From NCBI RefSeq assembly GCF_021018805.1, contig NC_086254.1:22557300-22621299 (forward strand): a stretch of DNA of 64,000 nt, read 5' to 3'. A model generated the notes under the pieces. It ran no database searches, was not told where the DNA came from, and saw nothing but the letters and a program-made list of their open reading frames with translations. This DNA is from Prinia subflava. Lineage: Eukaryota > Chordata > Aves > Passeriformes > Cisticolidae. Made by a program: the position numbers and the translations under genes. Positions within the stretch are counted from its first letter, which is position 1, and each line of letters begins with the position of its first letter. Below are positions 45,501 to 57,214 of the stretch, one piece after another.

Positions 45501-47365
45501 TTCAGGACACACAATTAGCCATCTGGAAGCTTCATCAACACTCTGAAACAGCAGCTATAATTGTGCTTATCAAAGAAGAGCCTAAATCTGTCCCAGAGAA
45601 AGCAGAACTCTCCCTAGCACAGGAACCCCTGGCAAGTGTGACCTCCCGTAAGCAGCAGTAACTGGTGAGAAGAGAAGCTGTGCCTGAAGCAGGAGCTCTG
45701 GGGAGAGGGACGAGCCCCCTGCTCTCAGCTTTGCTGGGACCCACCGAAGCCTCCAGCCTGAGCACAAAAACCCCCAAACTGCAGAACCCAGCAGCACCAG
45801 TGACTGCCTCAGAGCGTGCTTTACGTGGCAAGAAAATGCCACTCCTTGGAATTCTACCGGCCTGCTTAGGCTGAGGATGAGCAGAAGAGAGGTGGGAGCA
45901 CTGGGACCTTCCCCAGGGTGTGACTTTGTCCTCGGGAGCACCGCAGGGACAGCACAGCAGAGCCTGCACCTGGCTTGGCAAACACCCAGTCCAACCACGC
46001 CCTGCCTGTCCCACCACCTCACCCCTGCTCACTCTGCAGACCTAGATCCCAAAGATCCCACTGTGCACGTCAGTGGCAGAGATTTGTCCCTAGGGGTTCT
46101 GACCACGTGTGGTAGTGGGTAGCAGCTATTTGCATACAAACAAGTCTGGTTAACCTCGAGAATACATTACTGCCACTCAGCTCCCCAGGACCACCCCCAG
46201 CCTCCCCCCAGCCCTGCCTACAGCAGACTGAATTTCCTTGAACAAGAAAATTTCCAGAGACCAAGGTGATGCTTCACTGCACCCCCTCCCACAAGACCGG
46301 CAGATCCCACCTAAGGATTACACAGAATTCCTCCCAGCAGTAAAAGCTCCAGGAGCACAAAGTAAAAGCATTTGGAATACTTGAAAATACTAACAACTGC
46401 TGCTCCTGGATCTGAGGAATGAGCTGGAGCTGTTCTGTTGCTCTCTGCATTGCTGTTGGGGCCAAGAGATTGGTCCAGGGGCTGCTCTCCTCATCCAGAG
46501 GTTCATGGGAAGGAAATGCAGGGAGAACAGACAATATATGAAGAACTGGTGGAAAAAAAGAGTTGCTCTTTTCAGCTGGTTATTTCTGACAGAGAGCTCT
46601 AAGCTTCTGCTGGCTTTAGTTTTGCTAACTGTACTTTTTAATTCTGGCAAGGATGCCTGGAGCCCAGGAAAGGAATGTACTGTATATATAATTATAAATC
46701 AAAATATAATATAATACAATAAGTAAAATGAACACTGAAGAATACCACTCACTGGCTGCATATGACATCTACCTAATTGTTCCAAGCTGTGAGTCACCGC
46801 TTGAATTAAAGAGGCGCAGCGAGGCGGAGCGGGGCCAGCTCCGCACAGGGCTCGGGCTCCCCTGGCTCCCACCCCGTGTGGAAGTGAAATCCGAGCACTC
46901 AGCGTCCCCCCGGGCCTGAGCTCAGCCCTGCCTCACCTCGGACCCCGCAGAAACCCCAGCGCCAGGCTCTACCTCCTGCGATTTATAGGCAAGGGTTAAA
47001 TGCCTGAGAAATGGGATCACGGACCTGAGACCAGCCCAGGCAGCCAAAGGAACCCCGGGCTGGGGCAGAGCTGAACATCACCGTAAAAGGCAGGCACTGG
47101 AACGTCCAGGGGATGGACACCTATCCCAGGGCAGTCCCTTCCCGCAGGAAAAGAGGGAGAAAGAGAGGTTGTTGCCATGCCCTGAGGGCTGGAGCACGTG
47201 TTTGTGACTAGAGGAGCCAGTCCAGACTCTAATCCCTGCTCTGCCAGGCTGGAGCAAACCCTGCAGGGAGGGAAACCATCTGACAGTGCTGCTGAGCTTT
47301 GGTGCTGGGTCATGGAGGCTGCGAGGAGCAGGAAAAGCTGGTGCAGTTGGTGTTTTTAAGTGGCC
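42575..47365. other. KCNB2 intron, part 6
   Basis: Mixed unique sequence. A GC-rich patch at 46805-46930 (GAGGCGCAGCGAGGCGGAGC) is the only CpG-dense point. No exon was recognised. Confidence 0.5.
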
Positions 47366-47368
47366 ATT

Positions 47369-47472
47369 TAATCACAGAATATCCTGAGTTGGAAGGCACC
47401 CACACGGATCACTGAAGTGCAGCTCCTGCACAGGACAGCCCCAACAGTCCCTCCGTGTGTGATCAAGGATTT
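47369..47472 (-). mobile_element. CR1 LINE 3'-end fragment
   Basis: AATCACAGAATATCCTGAGT then TGGAAGGCACCCACACGGAT, followed by CCTGCACAGGACAGCCCCAAC, matches the reverse complement of the bird CR1 3' end as I know it. The element's 3' end is therefore on the left. It is heavily 5'-truncated, as usual for CR1. Confidence 0.82.
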
Positions 47473-47474
47473 TG

Positions 47475-49635
47475 GGAATGGAAATGTGAGGGTGAGAGGG
47501 ACAAGGATGCAAATTCAGCAGGTTTCTGCTGCTGACATTTATGCCCTGAACGAAAGATCAAATTTGCACAAAGGTAATGAGCAGGAGGATGGGTGTAAGA
47601 GGAAAACATCACCCCCTGTGCAGTAACACACTCCCAAAGACATCCGCACACGCAGACCTGCACCCCGAGCTGGAATGCCCCGGCCAAGCCACAGCCACAG
47701 GCAGGACCTTTCCTGAGCCCCCTTTCCTGCCTGTGGACTTCCAGAAACCAGCAGTGCAGAATAATTTAGTGCTGCTTCTCTGCAAGCTGTCAGGACCCCA
47801 TAATGATAAGTCATGATGATTTCACAGCAACTTTAAGCCAGTTTCCATCCTGCTGTCAAAGCCATGAGTCCTTGGCTTTAAAATGCTTTCTCCCCACTGG
47901 AATTCAGCCACTCTGCACTGGACACACTGGGATTTTTTAATCCTGTAATTGACAGCATCAATCCTGGCCGCAGGGGCTTCCCTGGGAGCGAGGAACATGC
48001 TGCACCATCCTTCAGTTGTGTTTTCAGACAATCAAATATTTCCAGCAAGCTGTTAATCTTTGAGAAGAGAGCTGGGCTTTGGTCATCATTACCTAAATGG
48101 AGTGGATGGCAGAAGGTAGGTACCTGAAACCTCAATAAAAACCCCGGCCAAAAGGTGTGACTATTGCATTCCTCTGCTAGAGCAGCAGCTACAGGACATG
48201 ACAGTGCTGATGGCTTGCTGCCTTGCAGCTCTGGCTGGCCAAAACGAGGCAAAAAAACCTTTATTACACATTTTTCTTTTCAGGATTCCAGAAAAGCTCC
48301 TGGTCTTTTTGAAACATCAGCAACAACCTGAGAAGGGCAGGAGTGTTTTCTTTGCAGGGTTTTAGTTCCTGACATACTCTGTGATGCTTGGGATGGGAAT
48401 GACAACCATTAAAACCCGTACATGGAGGCTCCCAACACCTTGTGTGGTTTCAGTGGAGCAGATTTGTTTATGGCATATTAAGGGCACGGCGAGGTTTGAG
48501 CATTTTCCCAGCTGTTCCTTGTGGTTTTTTGGCAGCTCTCAGGATGTCATTGTCATCCCCAGCATATCCCAAGGTGGCCCTCAGGACCCCAGGGAATGGC
48601 AGCCGGGCACACTCCTGGAGGTTCCTGTGCCCTGCACACTCTGTGTCTTTGTGAAGGAAAATCCTTCTCACCAGAAGCTTCTGGCTTGCTGAGAGAAACA
48701 AAAAGATATTAACTGCAATGCTGACAGTAGAGCCCCTGTCCTCAGGCTGAACCTGGACAGGGACTCTCCAGAAGATCTCGCAGCACACCTGGTTTATGTG
48801 ATTGTCCCTTACAGTCACTCTTTCTGATCTTTCGACCCACATCTGCTTTCCTCTGCAGGAAATTAACTGCTGTGCTTGGTGGCTGCTCCTTCATCTGCTG
48901 AGGGATGGATCTTTATGGTTCTCATAAGACCTTCAAGATATATAGGCTGTAATTTAGATATTTCCCTTTCTTGCCCATCAAATTAATTTTTGATTTTCTC
49001 CTGCTATAGAGATTTTTATGTGGTTTGTTAATGTATTTTCGTTCTTCATTACTAATGCTTCAGGTGACTGTGACACATTTACCTGTGAACTCCAGCAATA
49101 CAGAGCACATTTTGTCCTGGGACGAGGCTCACCCACTTCTGCAAGGAATTAACTCAGATACTGCTGGTGCCCATGCTGATGCAGTACCTGCTCCTGACAC
49201 TTTCAAACATGATTACAGACAAAAGGGCCCTTGGCCACCAGGATAACCAGAGACTGAAGGGCTTTACTGTGTTCACAGACCAAGCTTATCTCAGCCACAG
49301 TTTAGGCTGATGAAAATCAGTCCCACTATTTCACAGAACTTCACAGCTTTTAAGCCCCTGTCATTATTAAAGGTCAAAAAAAGCTGTAGTCTCTCATCTC
49401 TTCCCAATGCAAAACAGAGCACAAATGAGTACAAACCCGAGCCTCAACACAAGTGTGTAATTTTCATTTAGAGTGCTGAAGAGCTGAACTCAAACCTACC
49501 CTGAGGACACGAGTGTGCAGTGACACTGCTGAGCCAGAAGGGAGATGTGGGTATGACCAAGTGACAAAGGGCCTGGGCTGACAGGGCAGGAGGGGTGGAA
49601 AGCTGGGGAGAGCCAGCCCCAGCGAGGGGGAATAG
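47475..49635. other. KCNB2 intron, part 7
   Basis: No exon, RNA gene or tandem repeat was recognised. Confidence 0.5.
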
Positions 49636-49639
49636 CACT

Positions 49640-49790
49640 TGCTGTGGAGGCACACAGACTGCAGCTGGGCAGTCTGGGTCCTTTTCCCAATTACGGCATT
49701 CTGGATTTGTTCTATGACCTTGGGTAAATAATTTATTCTCTTTGTGCACAGTTTCCTCATCTCTCAGAGAAGGTTAATGGCTACTGCTCA
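49640..49790 (+). mobile_element. MIR-type SINE remnant
   Basis: CTATGACCTTGGGTAAATAA followed by TTTATTCTCTTTGTGCACAG and TTTCCTCATCTCTCAGAGA lines up with the recalled MIR core, including its GACCTTGGGCAA and CAGTTTCCTCATCTGT blocks, in plus orientation. It is very diverged. Confidence 0.7.
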
Positions 49791-49794
49791 GAAA

Positions 49795-51344
49795 GGTTGG
49801 CTTTTCCTGGCTTAGGTGAATGTGTGAGTCAGGGCAGACTTTGGCAGATGTGCTAAGAGACACCACAGAGGTAAAAAGTGCAAATCATTACTATTTCCTT
49901 CACAGGTAGGTGTTAATGACAGACGTGTCAATGATGTAGCACTGACCAGAGGAGCTGCCAGCCATGGGAGCAGGATGAGTTGCCAGGCCAAGAAGAATAA
50001 CAGAATATTGCATTTTCTCTAGGTTTTCTCCAGCCTAACTGTAATGCACAGTAGATGTGCTCACTTAGGATCTTGTGAGCTGGCTGAGGGTGACACAAAA
50101 ATCCCTCACATAGAGCAGTTTGGATGTGACCACGCTTTCAGTCCCTTTCCACAGCAGTTGTTGATCCTAGTGCACAACACTCCTCCCCTCAGAGCCTTCC
50201 TGTCTGCTTTCAGGACCTAAAATGGATTTTTGGGGTCCAAACCCGACCATTTTTACTGCACTCCAGAGTAACTGTGAGGAGTAACTCCAGAGTAACCACC
50301 ACGCAGTGGGATGTGGATTAATCACACAACATTCAGTGACTTGATCAACACAGCAGCTGAAGGAGCTGACACATGGTCTGACCAAAGCACTGAATGCCTG
50401 TGAACAGCCACATTTGCACCAATGCACCCCAGCAGAGGATTTATCTCCCCACAGATAGAAACCCTCTAAAGTCAAGCTATAATGCTGATGGTCTGTGTAA
50501 CTTCACATTCCCTTCTTGTTTCTGGCAGTGTTGGTGACGTACAGAGTCTCCTTCATGCCAAGTGCCCACAGAACACTACAAATTCACTGTTCCACTCTCC
50601 CTGCTGAGTTAGTGGTGTGAAAATGCAGAGCCCAGCTCGTTCTCAGTGTGCCAGTGCTGGCCTGAACCCCTGTGAGGCTGCTCAATTCCATCCCGGTGCA
50701 CAGCACAGGGAAAATCCAGGAGCAGCAATGCTGCCGTGGCATCAGGCTGTGTCTCACCCAGGGGACACGTGGGGACACTGCACGGGGGCAGAGGGGACAG
50801 AGCTGGGCTGGCAAGGCAGGGCCCCCCGCTCTGCTCCTGTGGGGTGTAAAACATCCACTCTGTGCCCCACAGTGAGCAGGCCGTGCACTGCTCAGGCGAA
50901 TAATAAACCAGCCTGGACTGCAGATGGTTTCCCCTGGTCATACAACAGCCAGCAGCATCCATATAATTTTATGGAATTGCTTAGATTTCTGTATCTTTTA
51001 CAAAAAAGAAGCTGTGTGTGCATATAAGGGAGCTCACATTTTAGGAGTTTCCTATTATAGATGTCATTCCCAATGGTTAACTCATCCAAGTGTGACTGGA
51101 GTAGCCCACATCATCAATATTAAATGTGACATTTACTATCAAGAGCAGAGTTTTGGGGCTGCTGCCAGCCCCACTCACTGAGCTGTAAATATTTTGATCA
51201 GGGAAGAGGCAGGAGAGGGAGCAGCACCGGAGCTGCTGGGTGATCCCACAGAGCCCCCAGCACAGCAGGGCAGCCCTGGCAGGAGAGACCAGGCTGGGAG
51301 CAGCCCTGTGCCCAGGCTGGTCCCCGTGTGCTGCTGGGTGTGTG
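49795..51344. other. KCNB2 intron, part 8
   Basis: Unique intronic sequence with no recognised exon. Confidence 0.5.
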
Positions 51345-51990
51345 ACGGGCACACGGGGAGGATGGAGGTGTTCCCTGCACTGGGGCACACCGGGGGGATG
51401 GATGCAGATGTTCCCAGATGTTCCCTGCAGTGGGGCACATGGGGAGGATGGATGCAGATGTTCCCAGATGTTCCCTGCAGTGAGGGCACACAGGGAGGAT
51501 GCAGATGTTCCCAGGTGTTCCCTGCAGTGGGGGCACACAGGGAGGATGGATGCAGATGTTCCCAGCTGTTCCCTGCAGTGGGGGCACACAGGGAGGATGC
51601 AGATGTTCCCAGCTGTTCCTGCACTGGGGGCACACAGGGAGGATGCAGATGTTCCCAGGTGTTCCCTGCAGTGAGGGCACACAGGGAGGATGCAGATGTT
51701 CCCAGGTGTTCCCTGCAGTGGGGCACACAGGGAGGATGGATGCAGATGTTCCCAGCTGTTCCTGCACTGGGGGCACACAGGGAGGATGCAGATGTTCCCA
51801 GGTGTTCCCTGCAGTGGGGGCACACAGGGAGGATGGATGCAGATGTTCCCAGGTGTTCCCTGCAGTGGGGGCACACAGGGAGGATGGATGCAGATGTTCC
51901 CAGCTGTTCCCTGCAGTGGGGGCACACAGGGAGGATACAGATGTTCCCAGCTGTTCCTGCACTGGGGGCACACAGGGAGGATGCAGATGC
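51345..51990 (+). repeat. 46-51-bp minisatellite, about 13 units
   Basis: Units share GCAGATGTTCCCAGGTGTTC, then CCTGCAGTGGGGGCACACAG and GGAGGAT. They differ by an optional GGAT, by CCTGCAGTG versus CTGCACTGG, and by one or two Gs. Unit starts include 51501, 51552 and 51599. The long open frames on both strands, including one of 362 codons, are repeat artefacts. Confidence 0.94.
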
Positions 51991-51994
51991 TGCA

Positions 51995-53417
51995 GCATCG
52001 CTGTGGAACTGGGGAGAAGAGAGGCCCCTGTGAGGGACCCCCCATCAGAGCCTTCTCCTCGGTTTCACCCTTCCCAGTCACACCTCTCAGCACTGCAGGC
52101 CCAGCTGCTCCTGCCTGCAAGCTCTGCAATGCCTCCTTTCCACACAAAAAGGAATATTTTGACAACTACATGATTTTCCAAAAAATACATCGCTCAGCTA
52201 TGGCAGTAAGGAAACACCAAAGAAATACTGGTGAATAGTTGGGGATTTTTTCAGGGGTCAGTATTTTAAGGGGAAGACTTTTTGGAGGACTATCAACCTT
52301 TTGTGTTTTTGTGAATGTGACCCTACAACTGCACATGATGAAGTCTGCAAAGTCTCATTACTAAGGAATGGAAAAGTATAAAAACTGCAAAGACCAAACA
52401 GCTTCATTACTTCCATTATCATATTTTATCTTTGTTTAATTGTATGTATCAATTTTTAATAAAGAAACTTCATGTGCCCATGATTTAGATCTTCCTGAGA
52501 GAGGCTTTCATTGACTGCAGGAACACAGCCAGGCTGGCTGGGTCATGCAGACAGAGAAACAGGGGGGAGCAGGGTGGAGCACCTTGGTCACTGAGGAACA
52601 GAAACACTTGTTAAACTTTACTCGGTGCCATTTGATGTTATTAGCCCTCCTGCACCAGAGGGATTTTGCTGCTCCTCCAAATAATGACAAATGGTGCAGC
52701 GGGACAGAGATGAGCTGCTCGCTCCCGTGATAATTGCTGCACAATGATACTAAAGAAGCAGTCACCAAAAACTTCCCCAGTTAATGATGTTGAATTCATT
52801 ATTAAATGCAGCTCATTACAGTTGGAAATAAGGCCATTTAGCAGCCATCAGCTTTGCTAATATTGCTGAATGTCCTGCAGTGGTCAGACAGCAGGGGGGG
52901 GAAGGCAAGTTTTAAAAATATATTTTCACTTCAGAATATTGGCTGAGGTGCCAATTTCCTCCAAGAAGGTAGCTCAGCACTAATACACATCTTCTGAGCT
53001 GAAGAAATGCACAGGGTAATGTCAGGTTATAAAACAGGCCCTTGACTTGCCCTGGTTTAATTAAGATAATGAGAAGTGTAGGATGATGAGCTATGGTTCC
53101 AGACAGCAGGAAAAAAGGATGAAGAGCAATTACATTTGGAACAGAGAGAGAGGAGTCTATGGAGCTAGGATCTGGGGAACAGGCTGTGACAAAGGGGATG
53201 TCTACAGGAGATTTATTGGTACTGAAAATAGAGCAGGGCATGACTGGGTGACTGGAGAAGTTTGGTGAAGCAGAGCCTTCTGCACCTGGAAGGAAGGTAC
53301 TGGTGCAGCCAGGAGTGTCTGAGAGGTGGAGGAAAAAAGAGCTGGCAGCTCTCACAGGTCCCTCAGAGACAGCCATGGGCAGGTCTGTGCAGCACTGGCT
53401 TCTCCCTGAGCTTCTCC
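51995..53417. other. KCNB2 intron, part 9
   Basis: Contains an AT-rich, conserved-looking block at about 52730-52870 (TAATTGCTGCACAATGATAC, then GAATTCATTATTAAATGC) and no recognised exon. Confidence 0.5.
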
Positions 53418-53588
53418 AGCCCAGGGCAGCACTGGCTGCCCCTAAACCTTCCCCAGCCCAGGGCAGCACTGGCTGCCCCTAAACCTTCCCCAGCCCAGGG
53501 CAGCACTGGCTGCCCCTAAACCTTCCCCAGCCCAGGGCAGCACTGGCTGCCCCTCCCAGCCCTGCCCCAGCCCAGGGCAGCGCTGCCG
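53418..53588 (+). repeat. 37-bp minisatellite, about five units
   Basis: AGCCCAGGGCAGCACTGGCT followed by GCCCCTAAACCTTCCCC starts at 53418, 53455, 53492, 53529 and 53569. The fourth unit is longer and the last partial. Confidence 0.94.
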
Positions 53589-53589
53589 G

Positions 53590-55480
53590 CGAGGGAACCT
53601 TTGAGGGAACCCTTTGCTCTCAGGGATGAGGGAACCCTGTGCTCTCACGGTGTGTTGAGCACTCCCAGCAGGCTCTGACAAACAGCCTGAGCATGTGTTT
53701 GAGTCTCACAGATTTTGTGGGACTCGTGTGGACCCAAGCTGAAGCATCTGTTCCATCGCTCTGCTGAGCTGAGCTCAGCCACTCCCAGCACCCAGACACA
53801 CACAAGAACATTTCTTCCTTCATGCAAAGTGCTGGGAAACCCTTACCATCTCTGCTAGCTCTGGATCAAACCCAGAGGAGGTTCAGTGCTTTGTAGTTTA
53901 AATATAACCTGTCCTCCCTTTAGCACAGCCCCGTGTCTTATTTCTGTCCCAGCTCAGAGCCCACCATGACAGAATTTGGGTGAAGGTGTGAGAGAACCTG
54001 ATGCTTTCCTTATTGCAGTAACCACAACAATGTAGTGACAGCAGCCCCGTCCCACCAGCTCTGGAGCTGGTGTGCCTGAATTTACCATTCTGCAGCGAGT
54101 GATGTTTGCTTCTCCTGCACCACCATTGCCTGGAGAAAGAGACCCCTGAGCCTCAGATCTGCCCCGTCCCTGCTTACCTTGGAGAACAGCTCGGGACTGT
54201 GCTCCAGGAAATGAGGATCACACGCTGCACTGGACAGAGGGGAACCCCAAACGGGTCTTTATGTGAGTGCTGCAATTCACCAGCACCACAGTGAATCCAG
54301 ATCACGTAGCTTTACAAGAAGTGCTTCTGCTGAGTAATTAAGCTTATGAGTGAGCAGACTGGGTTCAACTTCAGAATTAAAAGAGCAGTAGAGAAACAAC
54401 TGGGAACAACGGGTGTGAAGAGGAGAGTTTAGACAAGTGACAGTTGATCAATATTGGGGTGACATGAGACTGATTATAGATCTCCTTAATAAATATACAT
54501 TAATTTCTGGTCCACTGTATCAAACCCACTTGTCTGACACTGTATTGCATTACATTTCTATGCTGTCTTTATAGGTTGAGTCCCAAGAACCATAATTTAT
54601 TGACACTACTTTATAAATCTTTAAAAGGGCAAGAGAGACTGACCTAATCAGAACGAATCGTTTCCCTTTTGTTTGGACTAGTTTAAAACAAGTTGCTTGC
54701 TACTTGAAACAATTTAAATGACTAATTATGACTTGATTTTCTCCCCTCCCTATCCCTTTGAATCACTATCAGTGCTTTCAGCTAATGAATTTACCATTTT
54801 CAGAGCACTATTAAAGAAAGACTTGGTCTTCTCTGTGAATAGTCTTACATATACAAGCTCCCCATTGACTTCAGAGAGCCGAGTGATTAATTCACAAATA
54901 ATTTATCTGACAAATGTTGCTTCCCCTCTCCCCCTCCCCAGCCTTGCAAACTGCCTGTGGGCGAGTTCGAAATTTCTCAATTATTCATTATTCAGAATTC
55001 TTGCGGGTTTTTCCCCAGTAAATGATTTTTGCTCTACACACTGAGTAGCTGCCGTGCTCGTGGGCACGCTCTGTGCCCCGGGGCAGCTCCCGAAGCCCCT
55101 GGCCCCGTTTCCTCGGGATGCTCTCCACACCCGGCCAGCACAGGAGCCAGGGGAGTGTCACCTTCTGACACACGAAATTACAGCTGATTCCGTATCAGCT
55201 TCAATTATTTATCTATAGGCACACTTTGAAGTATTTTAGGCAGGAGTTACATAAGAGGAAAGTATTGTCATTCCTTCGGTGCCCTCCTTTTCCCGGGACG
55301 GGCTCTGCGGGAGCAGCTCCCGGCAGGATCCGCCGGGGCTCGGGGAGCTGCTGCTCCCGTCCCTCGGCGTGCCCAGGGCAGGGAAATCCCGTGGGACCCC
55401 TCCTGCCACCCCGGCACTGCCGAGCCACGGGGCGCGGGCTTTAAACGGGATGGACCGGGCTTGTGGGGCTGTGCGAGCCC
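53590..55480. other. KCNB2 intron, part 10
   Basis: An AT-rich block at about 54690-54960 looks like conserved regulatory DNA. No exon or RNA gene was recognised. Confidence 0.5.
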
Positions 55481-55481
55481 A

Positions 55482-55748
55482 GTGACAGCTCCGGGGACAG
55501 CGCCAGGGACAGCGCCAGGGATAACCCCATGGATAACCCCATGGATAACCCCAGGGACAGCCCCGGGGACAGCCCCAGGGACAAACCCAGGGACAAACCC
55601 AGGGACAGCGCCAGGGATAACCCCATGGATAACCCCATGGATAACCCCAGGGACAGCCCCGGGGACAGCCCCGGGGACAGCCCCAGGGAAAACCCAGGGA
55701 CAAACCCAGGGACAAACCCAGGGACAAACCCAGGGACAGCGCCAGGGA
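55482..55748 (+). repeat. 15-bp minisatellite with 96-bp higher-order repeat
   Basis: Fifteen-bp units of the types GGGACAGCGCCA, GGATAACCCCAT, GGGACAGCCCCG and GGGACAAACCCA. The ordered block AGCGCCAGGGATAACCCCAT onward occurs at 55511 and again at 55607, a 96-bp offset. Confidence 0.93.
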
Positions 55749-55749
55749 G

Positions 55750-57089
55750 CCGCTTATTCCGCTCTTTGTGGGAAAGGTTTTTCCACTTTTTGGACCTAGT
55801 ATTACATGGAAATACAATGGATTTATGTCTGGAGAGGAAGCTCCTCAGTGAAGGGAAACAACCAAGGTGTGCAGAGGGAGCTTTGCCAGGGAACATGTGA
55901 TGCCTCTCCTCCAGCAAGGGGCTTCTGTAGAAAACCCTTTGCTGGAGAAGTGCTCGAGGCTAAAAGAGCTTCATCTAATTTAAATGAAATAACTCCCTCG
56001 CTTTCCCTCTGACCTCTGGTTCTTGCTGGTTGTCATGGAAAATGGACAGATTAAACCCAGAAAGAATTTGCAGGAGAACTTAACCAAATTGGAATTGTAG
56101 CCCTGGAGCCTTGTTTCTCAGCCTGCTTCTGTGGTGGTCCTGCTGTTAAATAATTGAGCAGTGACACTTGTTAAGCACTCGGGACAAACCGAGAGGAGGG
56201 GGGCAGGTAAGTAAAGGCAGCCTGTCCAGCGCTCTGCCCTGTGTGCAGCCCAGCACCCCTCAGCCTGTGTGCAAGGGCAGCTGGCGTGTCTGGCTGTACC
56301 TGCACACCCTTCTGCTGTCCCTTCTTGCTGCCAGAGTGAGGGGTGGACAGAGGACAGGGACCTGAGCCCTGTCAGCTGCACAGGGGGGAGATCTGCAGGG
56401 CTCATTAACAAGGGCTGGGAGTTCCCTGCCACATTTTATGGCCCCTCTGACCCTCTCTTCACTTAGCAACATCAGGGGAAGGGGGGAAGAGAAGAAAAGC
56501 AGGTATCTGTGATGCATAAATAACCTCGTTGCCATGACAGCAGCAGGATCTGCAAGCACTACCCGTATTGAGAGGTTCGAGGTAAATGAGACCTGACCCT
56601 GCTCACAAAATGAAACTCCTGGGTTAAGCAGGTGAAGAAGAAGTCAGGTCACCTGCCAAAGGGCAAGGGGCTGCATAGACGTGGTTTGGTTTTCAGAGAG
56701 ATTTCTGAACAAATATTCATTCATGGAACAATATTCCATTGCCCTGCCTTTGCAAGGAACCCGTGTGTGAGTGGCAGGCTGGGGGGTGGCACAGGCAGGG
56801 TGGCACAGCAGGGACAGCACATCCTGCCTCCCCGTGGGGCCCTGATGGCCTGGGCTCACCCCTGTGTGCCCATCCTGCCCCACGAGTGACACCGGGCACT
56901 CATAGAGGAGCTGCTGTCTCTGAAAGATTTTACACTCTTCCCAAGAGCTCCTTTTGGGTTTTGAAATGAACAATGAACAGTGGCACACTCGCTGCAGGGA
57001 GAGCCAAACTGTGGGCATGGACATGGCGGGGGCAGGTTTGGTCCATGCCAACAGAGAGGGGCACAATGGATCATCCCAGTGCTCCAGTT
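55750..57089. other. KCNB2 intron, part 11
   Basis: No exon was recognised. GTTGCCATGAC at 56528-56538 resembles an RFX X-box half site. Confidence 0.45.
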
Positions 57090-57112
57090 CATCATCATCA
57101 TCATCATCATCG

Positions 57113-57166
<54 letters not shown>

Positions 57167-57212
57167 ATCATCATCATCATCATCATCATCAATCATCATC
57201 ATCATCATCATC
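57090..57212 (+). repeat. ATC trinucleotide microsatellite
   Basis: About 40 ATC/CAT triplets with three interruptions (CGT at about 57111, and AAT junctions at about 57165 and 57191). The poly-aspartate and poly-histidine frames here are not genes. It is probably length-polymorphic. Confidence 0.97.
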
Positions 57213-57214
57213 TC

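Noticed and set aside
51077..52165. Open frame of 362 codons, cysteine-rich, minus strand
   Set aside because: It coincides with the 46-51-bp minisatellite and has counterparts in other frames and on the other strand.
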